This document shows, piece after piece, positions 17,312-29,230 of a stretch of 52,940 nt of DNA (positions are counted from its first letter, which is position 1; every line of letters begins with the position of its first letter). The notes under the pieces are model-generated. The model saw only the letters and a program-made list of their open reading frames with translations, had not been told where the DNA came from and ran no database searches. The stretch is from positions 1-52,940 of the forward strand of contig CAMCCW010000002.1 of the NCBI GenBank assembly GCA_945873395.1, read 5' to 3'. This DNA comes from an uncultured Lactobacillus sp. GTDB taxonomy: Bacteria; Bacillota; Bacilli; Lactobacillales; Lactobacillaceae. A program made the position numbers and the translations under genes.

Positions 17312-18001
17312 ATGAAAATTTTAGTTGTCGATGATGATAAAGAAATTGTTCAATTACTGGAAATTTATATCCGTAATGAAGGGTATGAGCCGGTAGCGGC
17401 TTACAACGGTAAGGAAGCCCTGACCAAGCTGAATACCAACCCAGATATTGGCCTGGTAATCTTGGACCTGATGATGCCCGAGATGGACGGGATGGAAGTT
17501 ATTAAGCAGGTACGTAAGGACTCTGATATTCCGATCCTGGTACTGTCTGCTAAAACGACCGACATGGATAAGATCCAGGGCCTGATCAGTGGGGCGGACG
17601 ACTACGTAACTAAGCCGTTCAATCCGCTGGAGGTCATGGCCCGGGTTAAGTCACTGCTGCGCCGGAGCCAGGGGGAGGTCACCAATGACCAGCCTGATAT
17701 CCTCAACGTGGGTCCGCTGATCATTAACAAGGATTCCCACGAGGTCAAGACGATCAAGGGTGACACGATTCAATTGACGGCCCTGGAGTTCGGAATCTTG
17801 TACCTGCTGGCTAGTCACCCGAACCGGGTCTTCTCTGCAGATGATATTTTCGAGCGGGTTTGGCAACAAGAAAGCGTGGTTTCTGCCAAGACAGTAATGG
17901 TTCACGTCAGTCACTTGCGAGATAAGATCGAAGAAGCCACAAATGGTGAAAAGGTGATTCAGACGGTCTGGGGCGTTGGCTACAAGATTGAGAACCACTA
18001 G
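17312..18001 (+). CDS. OmpR-family response regulator (VanR-like)
   Basis: A 229-residue DNA-binding response regulator. The receiver domain has the acidic pocket VVDDD (5-9), phospho-acceptor Asp52 in ILDLMMPEMDG, and Lys101 in YVTKPF. A winged helix domain fills the C-terminal half (from about 130), including the segment SAKTVMVHVSHLRDKIE. It resembles VanR-type regulators. A TATAAT lies at 17263-17268 without a clear -35 box. The histidine kinase gene follows 19 bases later, so the pair forms a complete two-component system, with unknown signal and targets. Confidence 0.93.
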   Translation: MKILVVDDDKEIVQLLEIYIRNEGYEPVAAYNGKEALTKLNTNPDIGLVILDLMMPEMDGMEVIKQVRKDSDIPILVLSAKTTDMDKIQGLISGADDYVTKPFNPLEVMARVKSLLRRSQGEVTNDQPDILNVGPLIINKDSHEVKTIKGDTIQLTALEFGILYLLASHPNRVFSADDIFERVWQQESVVSAKTVMVHVSHLRDKIEEATNGEKVIQTVWGVGYKIENH

Positions 18002-18020
18002 TAACTGAGGAGGTTCAAGC

Positions 18021-19157
18021 GTGAAGCTAACGGGACGTGAAAAAAGTTCACTGATATTTGAGGGAGTCATCACGGTTGTCCTGCTGATCCTCTTGAACAT
18101 GGCGATCCTGACCATCATCCAGGACGTCATCCAGTCTAACCCCGGGGTCAACAACGGGATCTTCATGATCAAGCAGTCATTGCGGATCGGTCCAATGCAG
18201 GCCCAGATCTGGAGCTACCAACGGATCCTGATCATCTTCCTGTTACTGATCGACGTTTGGGTCGTCTGGTGGCGGTTGCGCCGGCGTTATCACCTTTACC
18301 TGATGAATCACATTATCGGTGAGCTCCACTACATTGCCCAGGGGCACCTCGACCATCGGATTCCTTTCCGGCTCAAGGGTAATGAGCAGCACGTGATCAC
18401 CAGTGTCAATGCGTTGGTCGATAGTGCGGTTCAATCGATGGACGATGAGCGTAAGATTGAGAAGTCCAAGGACGAACTAATCACTAACGTCAGCCATGAC
18501 CTGCGGACTCCGCTGACCAGTATCATTGGCTATCTGGGATTGATCGAAGATAAGCAGTATCAAAATGAGGAGGATATCCTCAAGTACACCCACATTGCCT
18601 ATGAAAAGGCCAAGCAGATGAAGAACCTGGTGGATGACCTCTTTGAATACACCAAAGTTCAGCAGCATGGGGCTCCCGTTAACATCATGCGGGTAGACCT
18701 TGACCAGTTGCTGGAACAGCTGACGGCCAGTTTTGCCCTGGAGGCGGAACGACGGGGGATTGAGATCAGTTCCAAGGTGGTTCCTAATCCCCTGATGATT
18801 GAGGCGGATCCGGAGAAATTAGGCCGGGTCTTTAATAACCTGGTTGCTAACGCCTTCAAGTACGGCAACGGTGCCAGCTACATTCGTATCACGGCCCATC
18901 AGGAGCAGACCAAGGTGGTTGTTAAGGTGGCCAATGATGGGACGCCAATCCCTAAAGAAGCCCAAAGTCACCTCTTTGAACGTTTTTACCGGGCGGAGGC
19001 ATCGCGATCCCGGGCAACCGGCGGAACTGGATTGGGGCTCGCAATCGTCAAGAGCATCGTGGACCTGCACCACGGCCAGGTTACGGTGACCTCTGATGAG
19101 AACGAGACTGCCTTTATTGTCACTTTGCCTCTTAAACAGGAACAATTGAAAAAATAA
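18021..19157 (+). CDS. Sensor histidine kinase (VanS-like)
   Basis: A 378-residue membrane kinase partner of the preceding regulator. Two helices (about 12-34 and 65-85) enclose a short extracellular loop of about 30 residues. A HAMP-like linker is followed by the phospho-acceptor His159 in NVSHDLRTPLTSIIGY. The ATP-binding domain shows the N box (LGRVFNNLVANAFKY), a G1-type box (VANDGTPIP) and GGTGLGLAIVKSIV. The very short sensor loop suggests that it senses the membrane or a partner protein rather than a soluble ligand. GAGGAGG precedes the GTG/ATG region; translation starts at 18021. Confidence 0.93.
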   Translation: MKLTGREKSSLIFEGVITVVLLILLNMAILTIIQDVIQSNPGVNNGIFMIKQSLRIGPMQAQIWSYQRILIIFLLLIDVWVVWWRLRRRYHLYLMNHIIGELHYIAQGHLDHRIPFRLKGNEQHVITSVNALVDSAVQSMDDERKIEKSKDELITNVSHDLRTPLTSIIGYLGLIEDKQYQNEEDILKYTHIAYEKAKQMKNLVDDLFEYTKVQQHGAPVNIMRVDLDQLLEQLTASFALEAERRGIEISSKVVPNPLMIEADPEKLGRVFNNLVANAFKYGNGASYIRITAHQEQTKVVVKVANDGTPIPKEAQSHLFERFYRAEASRSRATGGTGLGLAIVKSIVDLHHGQVTVTSDENETAFIVTLPLKQEQLKK

Positions 19158-19163
19158 TTTAAC

Positions 19164-19205
19164 AAGAATGGAGAATTTCACCGTAAATTCTTCATTCTTT
19201 TTATT
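19164..19205 (+). terminator. Terminator after the two-component system
   Basis: A 15-bp stem (19164-19178 with 19185-19199, one mismatch) is followed by T-rich sequence. Confidence 0.85.
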
Positions 19206-19299
19206 TCGCTATATTCATTAAAAATGGAGTGTGTTAAACTGAAAGAGCATTGTGTCGCCTCAATTTTATTAATAGATGACGATAATTGGAGGAAATTCT

Positions 19300-20166
19300 G
19301 TGGCTAAAGCGCAAATAAATCCAGAAAAAGCACGATGGCTAGAAGTCTTGGGCATTGCAATGCCGCTCTGCCTTAGCTATATTCCAATCGGATTAGCTTG
19401 TGGAATTTTATTACACGCAGCGGGCTTTAACTTTATAATGACCCTTGTGGTATCGATCGTGGTTTTCTCTGGCGGTGCTCAGTTTATTCTGGCTTCGTTA
19501 TTGACGATTCACGCACCGTTAACGTCAATTTTCGTGACCCTGTTCTTCTTGGAGTTGCGGTATGCACTCCTGGGGTCGAGTCTTTCTAAATACATCAAAA
19601 ACGAATCACAACACTTCATCTGGCTATTTGCCGTATCGATGAACGATGAAAACTATGCGGTGAACTACCTTAAATTTGCGACTGATAAGAAGTGGACCCC
19701 TAAAGACGGGCTGTTAGTGGAGCACTACTCCCTAATTTCCTGGTCCGTGGCCAACATGGTCGGGGGTCTGATCGGCAGTACCGTTTCGATTGACCTGGAA
19801 GTGGTGGACTTCGCTCTGACGGCCCTGTTCTTGTACATGGTCGTAATGCAAGTCCGAAACCACCTGACCCTGTTGATCTGCCTGTTCTCGGCAGTGCTGG
19901 CCGTGTTCTTCCTGGTTCTTACCAGGAGTACGCTGGGGATTGTGATTGCAACCCTGATCGCCTCCTTCACCGGTTTCCTGATTGAAAACACAGTTCGGAA
20001 ACACAGTAAGGATCCTGATAGTAACTGGTTCTTGACTAAGATCTTTCGGCCAATGGCTACCCGAATTACGGTGGAAGACCAGCAGGAACGGCGTGAAATG
20101 AAGAAAGTTAAGCAGCAGTTGGATGAGGATCGTCAGGAAAAAGCCCCATCCGAACACGATGATTAG
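19300..20166 (+). CDS. azlC: AzlC family branched-chain amino acid exporter, large subunit
   Basis: A 288-residue membrane protein of the AzlC family, which with AzlD exports branched-chain amino acids or analogues. Family features include the start of the membrane part PLCLSYIPIGLACGILL and SGGAQFILASLL, then FLELRYALLGSSLS. A longer C-terminal tail (about 250-288) is charged and soluble. The frame opens at an ATG (19276), but GGAGG seven bases before the GTG at 19300 and the resulting start MAKAQINPEKARWLEV favour the GTG. azlD follows after 12 bases. Confidence 0.9.
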   Translation: MAKAQINPEKARWLEVLGIAMPLCLSYIPIGLACGILLHAAGFNFIMTLVVSIVVFSGGAQFILASLLTIHAPLTSIFVTLFFLELRYALLGSSLSKYIKNESQHFIWLFAVSMNDENYAVNYLKFATDKKWTPKDGLLVEHYSLISWSVANMVGGLIGSTVSIDLEVVDFALTALFLYMVVMQVRNHLTLLICLFSAVLAVFFLVLTRSTLGIVIATLIASFTGFLIENTVRKHSKDPDSNWFLTKIFRPMATRITVEDQQERREMKKVKQQLDEDRQEKAPSEHDD

Positions 20167-20178
20167 TGGAGACTAGGT

Positions 20179-20559
20179 ATGGAACAACTATTTAGTAATT
20201 TGCCTTTATTAATTTCCGATACTGGTAACAATAAGACCTTGTATCATATCATTGTCATTATTTTTGCGGCATTTGCGGCCTTTATTCCACGTTATTTCCC
20301 CATCCTGTTTTTCTCCACTCGGAAAATTCCCGAGTGGTTCAACGAATGGATGAAGTACGTTCCCGTCAGCCTCTTCACTGCGCTGATCGTGAAGAACGTC
20401 TTTGTGACGACGGCAGGCTACCACTTCGTTCCGTTTGGCCATGTTGACCAAATTGTGGCGGCCGTTATCGTGATGGTCATTGCCTACTTCACCCGCTCGA
20501 TGTCGATCTCGGTCATCAGTGGGCTGATCGCGGTTTGGCTGCTCAGCATGGTAATATAA
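20179..20559 (+). CDS. azlD: AzlD family branched-chain amino acid exporter, small subunit
   Basis: A 126-residue membrane protein with about four helices, the small partner of AzlC. It carries the family stretch AAFIPRYFPILFF and ends with a helix-rich region typical of AzlD. It is somewhat longer than the common 100-110 residues because of a 25-residue N-terminal extension before the first helix. It is cotranscribed with azlC and ends at a bidirectional terminator shared with the methyltransferase gene on the other strand. Confidence 0.9.
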   Translation: MEQLFSNLPLLISDTGNNKTLYHIIVIIFAAFAAFIPRYFPILFFSTRKIPEWFNEWMKYVPVSLFTALIVKNVFVTTAGYHFVPFGHVDQIVAAVIVMVIAYFTRSMSISVISGLIAVWLLSMVI

Positions 20560-20563
20560 ATAC

Positions 20564-20603
20564 AAAAGCACACTGCCTCGTTGGTGAGGACAGTGTGCTT
20601 TTT
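20564..20603. terminator. Bidirectional terminator between azlD and the methyltransferase
   Basis: AAAAGCACACTG (20564-20575) pairs with CAGTGTGCTTTT (20591-20602). A and T runs on both sides let it serve both converging genes. Confidence 0.9.
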
Positions 20604-20614
20604 AATTGAATGGA

Positions 20615-21577
20615 CTATTTGCCATGATTGCGACGGTGGGCCTGCTGGGCGGCGCGGGTGTTCCGCTCCCAGAATACTCCGTCTGTGTAGCCTTGGATGT
20701 TATCGCCTGTCTTGGTTTGCTGAAGGCGGTATTCACCCCAAGCGGTGTAGAGGAGGCTCTGTTCAATCCCGATGAAATGGCGATTAAGCTTCTTGGCGGT
20801 GACCAGGCTAGAGCCGGCGCCGGCAAAGGGGTCAAGGATCAGGTCGCCAGGATTGGTACTGGCCAGGATGACCTTGGCCAACAGCTTCTCTGGCTTTTGA
20901 GTCGGGTGTCCAGTATTTTCAGGCATTGACCAGTAGGGGATCGAGATGTCATCCCAGAAGTTAGAGGGCATGGTGTCACGGAAACGGCCGGCCGCCGTCT
21001 CCTGCCAATCGCGAGCCTTGCCAGCAACGCGGTAGGGGGCGATGACCTGGCGGCGCTGTTTGACCTGGTCAACGTTGAAGGTGTAATTGCTCTGATCACG
21101 GACAAGGAACCAAATATCCTCCATGCCGTTTTTCCAGTTGGTCTGGGCGCCTCGGCCCTTCTCACGTTGCCAGGTAATCCGATTCTTGATGGTGAAGTTG
21201 CGGGCAAGGACCGGGGCCAGGGCAATACTAGTTTGCCAATCGGCAAAGACGTAGAGACTAGCGTGTGGCTTCAACTTAGGGATGAGAGCGTCGATCCAAC
21301 GCTGGGTGTAGGTTTGATAGTCCTGATCACTCATCTTCTTAAAATCGAGGCCATCGTACTTCTTGTCGAGGTTATAGGGCGGATCGACAATTGCCAGATC
21401 AGCAACTTGATCCGGGAGTTTTTGAAGAATATTAAAAGCGTCTCCGTTAATGGTCTGATCGATGATGGACGCCAGTTTATCAAGTGAATCATCCTCGTGA
21501 AGAATGCTTTCGAGGACGCCAGCCGGGGCATCCGCTAGCGTAAAGTCGATCGTCTTGTTACGTGCCGATTTGGTCAT
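20615..21577 (-). CDS. DNA methyltransferase, beta-type (N6-adenine or N4-cytosine), orphan
   Basis: A 320-residue amino-methyltransferase. The catalytic motif DPPY (residues 65-68) comes before the SAM-binding DPFAGAG (249-255), the order of beta-class enzymes such as HinfI- or CcrM-like methylases; HPTQKP lies at 224-229. DPPY rather than SPPY favours adenine-N6. AAGGAGG six bases before the ATG at 21577 sets the start; an ATG at 21595 overlaps that ribosome site. No endonuclease or specificity gene is adjacent, so it may be solitary, acting in regulation or protection. The target sequence cannot be predicted. Confidence 0.88.
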   Translation of the reverse strand: MTKSARNKTIDFTLADAPAGVLESILHEDDSLDKLASIIDQTINGDAFNILQKLPDQVADLAIVDPPYNLDKKYDGLDFKKMSDQDYQTYTQRWIDALIPKLKPHASLYVFADWQTSIALAPVLARNFTIKNRITWQREKGRGAQTNWKNGMEDIWFLVRDQSNYTFNVDQVKQRRQVIAPYRVAGKARDWQETAAGRFRDTMPSNFWDDISIPYWSMPENTGHPTQKPEKLLAKVILASTNPGDLILDPFAGAGSSLVTAKKLNRHFIGIEQSLLYTAWGEYRLQQTKTGDNIQGYTDGVFWERNTRAAQQAHRRNHGK

Positions 21578-21658
21578 TTTGGGCCTCCTTGCCAAAATAA
21601 ATACTAGTAAAGATCATACCATACCAGGCGCGGGACATGATAAATTTGTCAAAGAGTG

Positions 21659-21687
21659 TTGACAACCGCATAGAAAGCGTTTAGTAT
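21659..21687 (+). promoter_or_regulatory. Promoter of the pyr operon
   Basis: TTGACA (21659-21664), 17 bases, TAGTAT (21682-21687), giving a leader of about 345 nt before pyrB. Confidence 0.65.
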
Positions 21688-21693
21688 TATGGG

Positions 21694-21798
21694 CAATCGA
21701 AATACCTTTAACTTAGTCCAGCGAGGCTAGGAAGGATTTAACTGAGCGTTAGAATATCTCGGCCTTCTTCTTAGTGCACCACTGAGGAGGCCGTTTTT
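21694..21798 (+). promoter_or_regulatory. PyrR-dependent transcription attenuator 1
   Basis: AGTCCAGCGAGGCTAGGAAG at 21715-21734 is an almost exact PyrR binding loop as known from Bacillus pyr leaders. It is followed by an intrinsic terminator (21760-21770 with 21783-21793, with G-U pairs, then five T). UMP- or UTP-bound PyrR would stabilise the binding loop and allow the terminator to form. The pyrR gene itself is not in this window. Confidence 0.85.
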
Positions 21799-21890
21799 AT
21801 GCAGAATTTCCCGGGCCGACTCAGGGTGTCGGAAGGAAGATTCGCCCACTTAATCAAATAGGTATTTTTGAAAGAACTGAGCCATTTAAT

Positions 21891-21913
21891 TGTCTCCCGT
21901 GAGAGCAGAATCG
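21891..21913 (+). promoter_or_regulatory. Probable second PyrR binding loop
   Basis: The sequence TCCCGTGAGA with downstream GCAGAATCGG fits the PyrR core UCCNGNGAGR. It lies 170 bases after the first loop and just before another hairpin, as expected for a tandem attenuator. Confidence 0.5.
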
Positions 21914-21955
21914 GTGCAGTGTTTTCAGCCTATCTAACATAAGCAAAAACACACG

Positions 21956-22006
21956 AAAAGCAGCGTGACCGCAAACCAGGAGACTGGATCGGTTGACGCT
22001 GCTTTT
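21956..22006 (+). terminator. Long hairpin (attenuator terminator) before pyrB
   Basis: AAAAGCAGCGT (21956-21966) pairs with ACGCTGCTTTT (21996-22006). The stem continues inward through ACCG/CGGT and CCAG/CTGG to a GAGA loop. It ends 34 bases before the pyrB start. The T run is short (four), so termination may be partial. Confidence 0.65.
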
Positions 22007-22039
22007 GTCACTTATGCAAAGAAAAAGGAGATCTATTTG

Positions 22040-22969
22040 ATGATTAGTACTGAACGAATTCAACCAAACGTTGTGACTGTTGCCGACATGGATGCCGAGG
22101 ATGCCCTGGACCTGATCAACGAGGCCGAGGAATACAAGCATGACAAGAAGGCCGAACTTACCCGGCCAGCCTACGCCGCTAACCTCTTCTTCGAAAACTC
22201 AACCCGGACCAAGACCAGCTTCCAAATGGCCGAAATGAAGTTGGGGATGCACGTAATGCAGTTTGAAGCGGGTACCAGCTCTGTCAAGAAGGGGGAGAGC
22301 CTCTACGACACTGTCAAGACGATGGAATCCATCGGGGTTGATATCGCAGTTATTCGCCACCCCGAAAACGAATACTACAAGGAACTGATCAAGCACCCCG
22401 GTTTGAAGATCGGGATTGCCAACGGTGGTGACGGCAGTGGCCAACACCCATCCCAATGCCTGCTCGACATGATGACGATCCACGAAGAATTCGGTAACTT
22501 CAAGGGCCTCAAGGTACTGATCATCGGTGACCTGTCCCACTCCCGGGTTGCTCACTCCAACGCCATGATGCTCAACCGGCTGGGCGCTGAGGTTTACTTC
22601 GCCGGCCCACAGGAATGGTATGATGATGAACTGGCCCAATACGGGACTTTCGGCGACTTCGATGAACTGCTTCCACAAATGGACGTGGTCAACCTGCTCC
22701 GGGTTCAGAATGAACGGCTGTCCGGTGCGGAAAACGGTGCATTCAATGCTGAGAAGTACCACCAGCAATACGGCCTGACTAAGGAACGTTACAACAAGAT
22801 GAAGAAGGGCGCCATCATCATGCACCCGGCACCGGTTAACCGGGGCGTCGAAATCGACGGTGACCTGGTTGAAGCTCCGAACTCCCGGATCTTCCGCCAG
22901 ATGCAAAACGGGGTCTTCGTTCGGATGGCCATCCTGAGTCGGATCCTGCGCTACAAGGGCATTATGTAA
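22040..22969 (+). CDS. pyrB: Aspartate carbamoyltransferase, catalytic subunit
   Basis: A 309-residue enzyme that joins carbamoyl phosphate to aspartate, the committed step of pyrimidine synthesis. The carbamoyl-phosphate site STRTKTSF is at residues 54-61 within [24 protein letters not shown] and the aspartate-binding end ([12 protein letters not shown]) are intact. The frame runs upstream to 21965 through the terminator hairpin; AAGGAG nine bases before the ATG at 22040 sets the start. It is the first gene of pyrBCDFE; a regulatory subunit gene is absent, as usual in Firmicutes. Confidence 0.96.
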   Translation: MISTERIQPNVVTVADMDAEDALDLINEAEEYKHDKKAELTRPAYAANLFFENSTRTKTSFQMAEMKLGMHVMQFEAGTSSVKKGESLYDTVKTMESIGVDIAVIRHPENEYYKELIKHPGLKIGIANGGDGSGQHPSQCLLDMMTIHEEFGNFKGLKVLIIGDLSHSRVAHSNAMMLNRLGAEVYFAGPQEWYDDELAQYGTFGDFDELLPQMDVVNLLRVQNERLSGAENGAFNAEKYHQQYGLTKERYNKMKKGAIIMHPAPVNRGVEIDGDLVEAPNSRIFRQMQNGVFVRMAILSRILRYKGIM

Positions 22970-22982
22970 CGGGGGCGCCACT

Positions 22983-25923
<2,941 letters not shown>

Positions 25924-25925
25924 TT

Positions 25926-26579
25926 ATGACTTATTCACAAAGAGTTGCTAAGGCATTATTAGACATTCACGCGGTTACCCTGAGTCCGGACAAACCCTAC
26001 ACGTGGGCAAGCGGTTTGAAGTCCCCAATCTACACGGACAACCGCCTGACAATCTCTTACCCAGATGTGCGCCAAGCCATCTATAATGGGATGGAAGAAC
26101 AGATCAACCTCCACTTTGCGGATGCAGACGTGATCGCCGGAACCGCAACGGCCGGGATTCCACACGCCGCTTGGGTTGCCCAGGAGATGGGCTTACCACT
26201 GGTTTACGTGCGGTCTAAGCCGAAGGACCATGGCCAGGGTCACCAGATTGAAGGGGTCCTCAAGCCGGGTCAAAAGGTAGTTGTAATCGACGACCTGATC
26301 TCCACCGGCGGCAGTGTCCTCAACGCGGTGCGGGCAATCAATAACACTGGTGCCCAAGTCATCGGCGTGGTTGCCGTCTTCACCTACCAACTCCAGGCAG
26401 CCGAACAGAACTTCCTGGCCAACGACTTGAAATACTATGCCGTTACCGACTACACGACCCTGATCAAGGAAGCTCAGGCCACCGACCAGATCAGCGCTGA
26501 CCATCTGAAATCTCTCCAACAATGGCGTGAAGATCCGGTCAAGTGGAGCAAGGAGCACAGCCTCAATGCGGTTGGCTAA
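25926..26579 (+). CDS. pyrE: Orotate phosphoribosyltransferase
   Basis: A 217-residue type I phosphoribosyltransferase that makes OMP from orotate and PRPP. The PRPP-binding motif VVVIDDLISTGGS is at residues 118-130, and the catalytic-loop region VRSKPKDHGQGHQIEG at 95-110. GAGGAGG precedes the ATG, which lies two bases after the pyrF stop. It is the last gene of the operon and is followed by a strong terminator. Confidence 0.96.
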   Translation: MTYSQRVAKALLDIHAVTLSPDKPYTWASGLKSPIYTDNRLTISYPDVRQAIYNGMEEQINLHFADADVIAGTATAGIPHAAWVAQEMGLPLVYVRSKPKDHGQGHQIEGVLKPGQKVVVIDDLISTGGSVLNAVRAINNTGAQVIGVVAVFTYQLQAAEQNFLANDLKYYAVTDYTTLIKEAQATDQISADHLKSLQQWREDPVKWSKEHSLNAVG

Positions 26580-26612
26580 CCAGTCATATTCAATAGATTT
26601 CCATACATAAGT

Positions 26613-26655
26613 AAACGCGCCGTCACCAGCTTTTTGGCAGTGACGGCGCGTTTTT
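26613..26655 (+). terminator. Terminator of the pyr operon
   Basis: AAACGCGCCGTCAC (26613-26626) pairs with GTGACGGCGCGTTT (26640-26653), followed by further T residues. Confidence 0.93.
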
Positions 26656-26664
26656 CGTGGCAAA

Positions 26665-26705
26665 TAAAAACCCGTGTCGAACCTCAGCTGAGGTTGGCAC
26701 GGGTT
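26665..26705 (-). terminator. Terminator of the cyclopropane synthase gene
   Basis: AACCCGTG (26669-26676) pairs with CACGGGTT (26698-26705), with an inner AACCTCAGCTGAGGTT palindrome. On the minus strand it ends in TTTTT. Confidence 0.82.
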
Positions 26706-26725
26706 ATTTCTATCTAAATTGAGAT

Positions 26726-27901
26726 TTACTTAGTCATATAGTCCCGGGTCATCGGCAGGTTCTTGCCAGAAGCGCCCTTGGTGATCAGGTATTGGATCAC
26801 GTCGATGTTACCGGACTCGAATGAGGCGGCACAAGCCTGCAGGTAGAGGTCCCACATCCAGGTGAAGCGTTCACCCATCATGTCCTGGATTTGGGTACGG
26901 TGGGCATTGAAGTTCGCGTCCCAGATTTCCAGGGTCCGCTGGTAGTGGCGACGCAGCATTTCGATATCGGCAATCTGCATCTGGTTCTCTTCGATGTGCT
27001 GAACCATTTCGACCAGGCCAGGAACGTAGCCACCAGGGAAGATGTACTTGTTGATCCAGCCGTTGTAAGCCCCGCCCTGTTGCCGGGTGATACCGTGGAT
27101 CAGCGCAACCCCGTCATCCTTAAGGTAGCGTTGGATATCCTTGAAGTAGAGGCCGAGGTTTTCCTTACCGACGTGTTCGAACATCCCTACAGAAGTGATG
27201 TAGTCCCACTGTTGGTCACCGAGTTCACGGTAGTCAACCAGTTTGACTTCAGCCACGTCTTCCAGTCCGTCCTTCTTGATCTGTTCCTGGACAAAGCGGT
27301 ACTGTTCCTCACTCAGGGTAACCCCCGTAACCTTCAGACCGTATTCCTTGGCCGCCGTCAGCATCAAAGTACCCCAGCCACAGCCGATGTCCAAGAAGGT
27401 CTTGCCCGGTTTCGGGTTGAGTTTCTTTAAAATATGTTGAACCTTGTCTTCCTGGGCCTTAGTTAGGTCGTCATGGTTATCGCCGGTGAAGTAGGCACAG
27501 GAGTAGGTCATCGTGTCGTCGAGCCAAAGCTTGTAGAAGTCGTTACCGACATCGTAGTGGCTCTGCACATCAGTTTCACTTTCCTTCTCGGAGTGGCCTT
27601 GCTTTGGCAGAAACTTACGGAACTTGGAGTTGCGCATGAAGCTGCCGGCACTCTCATAGGCGGATTCAATCAATTTTTGGATGCTGCCCTGGATTTCGAT
27701 CTTACCATCCATGTAGGCTTCCCCAAGTGCGATTGAGGCGTTCTTCGTAACGTCACGAATCGGGATCTTCTCCTTAAACGTGATGGTAACCTCGGGTTCG
27801 CCGTCACCGTAAACAACGCTCGAACCATCCCAGAAGATGATCTTGACGGGGATGTTGAATGAGTGGCTTAATAGTGACTTGTAGAACGTCTTTTCTAACA
27901 T
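26726..27901 (-). CDS. cfa: Cyclopropane-fatty-acyl-phospholipid synthase
   Basis: A 391-residue SAM-dependent enzyme that adds a methylene bridge to unsaturated acyl chains of membrane lipids, a response to acid and stationary phase in lactobacilli. The SAM motif DIGCGWGTL is at residues 171-179, [11 protein letters not shown] at 113-123, TYSCAYF at 132-138, and the N-terminal lipid-binding domain at 1-105. The start at 27901 follows AAGGATG on the minus strand. A TATAAT about 35 bases upstream likely belongs to its promoter. It is transcribed alone, toward the pyr operon. Confidence 0.95.
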   Translation of the reverse strand: MLEKTFYKSLLSHSFNIPVKIIFWDGSSVVYGDGEPEVTITFKEKIPIRDVTKNASIALGEAYMDGKIEIQGSIQKLIESAYESAGSFMRNSKFRKFLPKQGHSEKESETDVQSHYDVGNDFYKLWLDDTMTYSCAYFTGDNHDDLTKAQEDKVQHILKKLNPKPGKTFLDIGCGWGTLMLTAAKEYGLKVTGVTLSEEQYRFVQEQIKKDGLEDVAEVKLVDYRELGDQQWDYITSVGMFEHVGKENLGLYFKDIQRYLKDDGVALIHGITRQQGGAYNGWINKYIFPGGYVPGLVEMVQHIEENQMQIADIEMLRRHYQRTLEIWDANFNAHRTQIQDMMGERFTWMWDLYLQACAASFESGNIDVIQYLITKGASGKNLPMTRDYMTK

Positions 27902-28050
27902 TTAAAGCATCCTTCTTTCTCAAATAATGTCCCTATTATAACACTCTACTTTTAGGGCCGTAACTAAATAGAACAAGCCGGCCAAAACGTTGCTGAAATT
28001 GTCCCTTTAGGATTAAAATTGAATAAGTTTATTAGATTTTTTGAAGGGTG

Positions 28051-29118
28051 ATGATTAATGTGACTGATGCCTGGCATCGCTTCATCAAGAATGTGGAGCT
28101 ACGCCGCTTTGTGGTCCTATTGTTAATCGTATTTGCACTGTGGATGATGCGGTCGATGATGAACATGATCCTGTTCACCTTTATCCTGACCTTTATCGTG
28201 GTGAGCTGGGTCCGCTTTGTTCAGCGGTGGATACCGCATTTTTCGACCAAACTGCTGGTGATCTTGACCTACCTGGTGTTACTGATGCTCCTGTACTTCG
28301 GGGTGACCAGGTACCTGCCTGTCCTGGTGCGCCAGGTAGTTAAGATGGTCAACTCGGTGCTCAAGTTTTACAGCAGCCGGGACGCCACGAACCTCTACCA
28401 TTACATCAACCAGTACGTCAGTTGGTCGACGATCATGGCGCAGGTCCGGCACGGGGTTAGTTTCGCCATCAGTGCTCTGACTAGTATTGGGGCCATTACG
28501 GTGACCTTCTTCCTATCTTTTATTTTGAGTTTCTTCTTTGCTTTGGACCTGCAGGAGACGGCGACCTTTTCGAAGCTCTTTTTGAATAGTACCTTTGGCT
28601 GGTTCTTCCAGGACCTGGCTTATTTCGGCAAGAAGTTCGTCAATACCTTCGGGGTCGTCCTGGAAGCGCAGTTCTTCATTGCCATCTGTAACACTGCTAT
28701 TACCACGGTCTGCCTGCTGGTCATGAAGATGCCACAGATCCTGGCTCTGGCCCTGATCGTCTTTATCTTCAGTCTGGTTCCGGTAGCCGGGGTGATCATT
28801 TCAACAATCCCCCTCAGTTTGGTGGCCTATTCAGTCGGCGGGATCCGGGACGTCATCTACATCATCATCATGGTGATCGTTATTCACGCCCTGGAAGCCT
28901 ATGTCCTCAACCCGAAGTTCATGTCTAGCCAGACTGACCTGCCGATCTTCTACACCTTCATTGTTCTTCTGGTCAGTGAACACTTCTGGGGAACCTGGGG
29001 GCTGATCGTTGGGGTGCCGATCTTTACCTTCCTATTGGATATCTTGGGGGTAAAGTCAATTCGTCAGGGGTCGCGATTACGGCGGCGTGCTGCTACAAAT
29101 AATGACGGTAAAAAATAA
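28051..29118 (+). CDS. AI-2E family transporter (PerM-like)
   Basis: A membrane protein of about 355 residues in the AI-2 exporter/PerM family. Members have been linked to autoinducer-2 export, Na+/H+ antiport or other small-molecule efflux, so the substrate is unknown. Two N-terminal helix pairs, a central amphipathic domain with YVSWSTIMAQVRHG, and a C-terminal set of helices carrying FIFSLVPVAGVIISTIP and the family segment LNPKFMSSQTDLP are visible. Possible starts are GTG 28048, ATG 28051 or GTG 28060 (LSA-type ribosome site GAAGGG is weak and close); ATG 28051 is given. It is divergent from cfa. Confidence 0.85.
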   Translation: MINVTDAWHRFIKNVELRRFVVLLLIVFALWMMRSMMNMILFTFILTFIVVSWVRFVQRWIPHFSTKLLVILTYLVLLMLLYFGVTRYLPVLVRQVVKMVNSVLKFYSSRDATNLYHYINQYVSWSTIMAQVRHGVSFAISALTSIGAITVTFFLSFILSFFFALDLQETATFSKLFLNSTFGWFFQDLAYFGKKFVNTFGVVLEAQFFIAICNTAITTVCLLVMKMPQILALALIVFIFSLVPVAGVIISTIPLSLVAYSVGGIRDVIYIIIMVIVIHALEAYVLNPKFMSSQTDLPIFYTFIVLLVSEHFWGTWGLIVGVPIFTFLLDILGVKSIRQGSRLRRRAATNNDGKK

Positions 29119-29198
29119 AATTCGGGAATTACCCTTTACTTATCACTAGAATTACAGTATCTTAATGATATATCCTTATATTAAATAGCGTTTTTAAC

Positions 29199-29213
29199 TT
29201 TTTGTTCGTATTT
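29199..29213 (-). promoter_or_regulatory. PurBox-like motif before fhs
   Basis: On the minus strand this reads AAATACGAACAAAAA, close to the PurR box pattern with the CGAAC core. It lies just before the fhs ribosome site, at the same place as the box in the purC leader (42080-42095). A possible promoter is TTTACT-17-TATCTT ending near 29163. Confidence 0.5.
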
Positions 29214-29230
29214 TAAGGAGGAAGCCAACG

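Noticed and set aside
21806-21819. A third possible Noc site in the pyr leader
   Set aside because: Only the left ten bases (ATTTCCCGGG) match; the right arm reads CCGA instead of AAAT, so the palindrome is broken.
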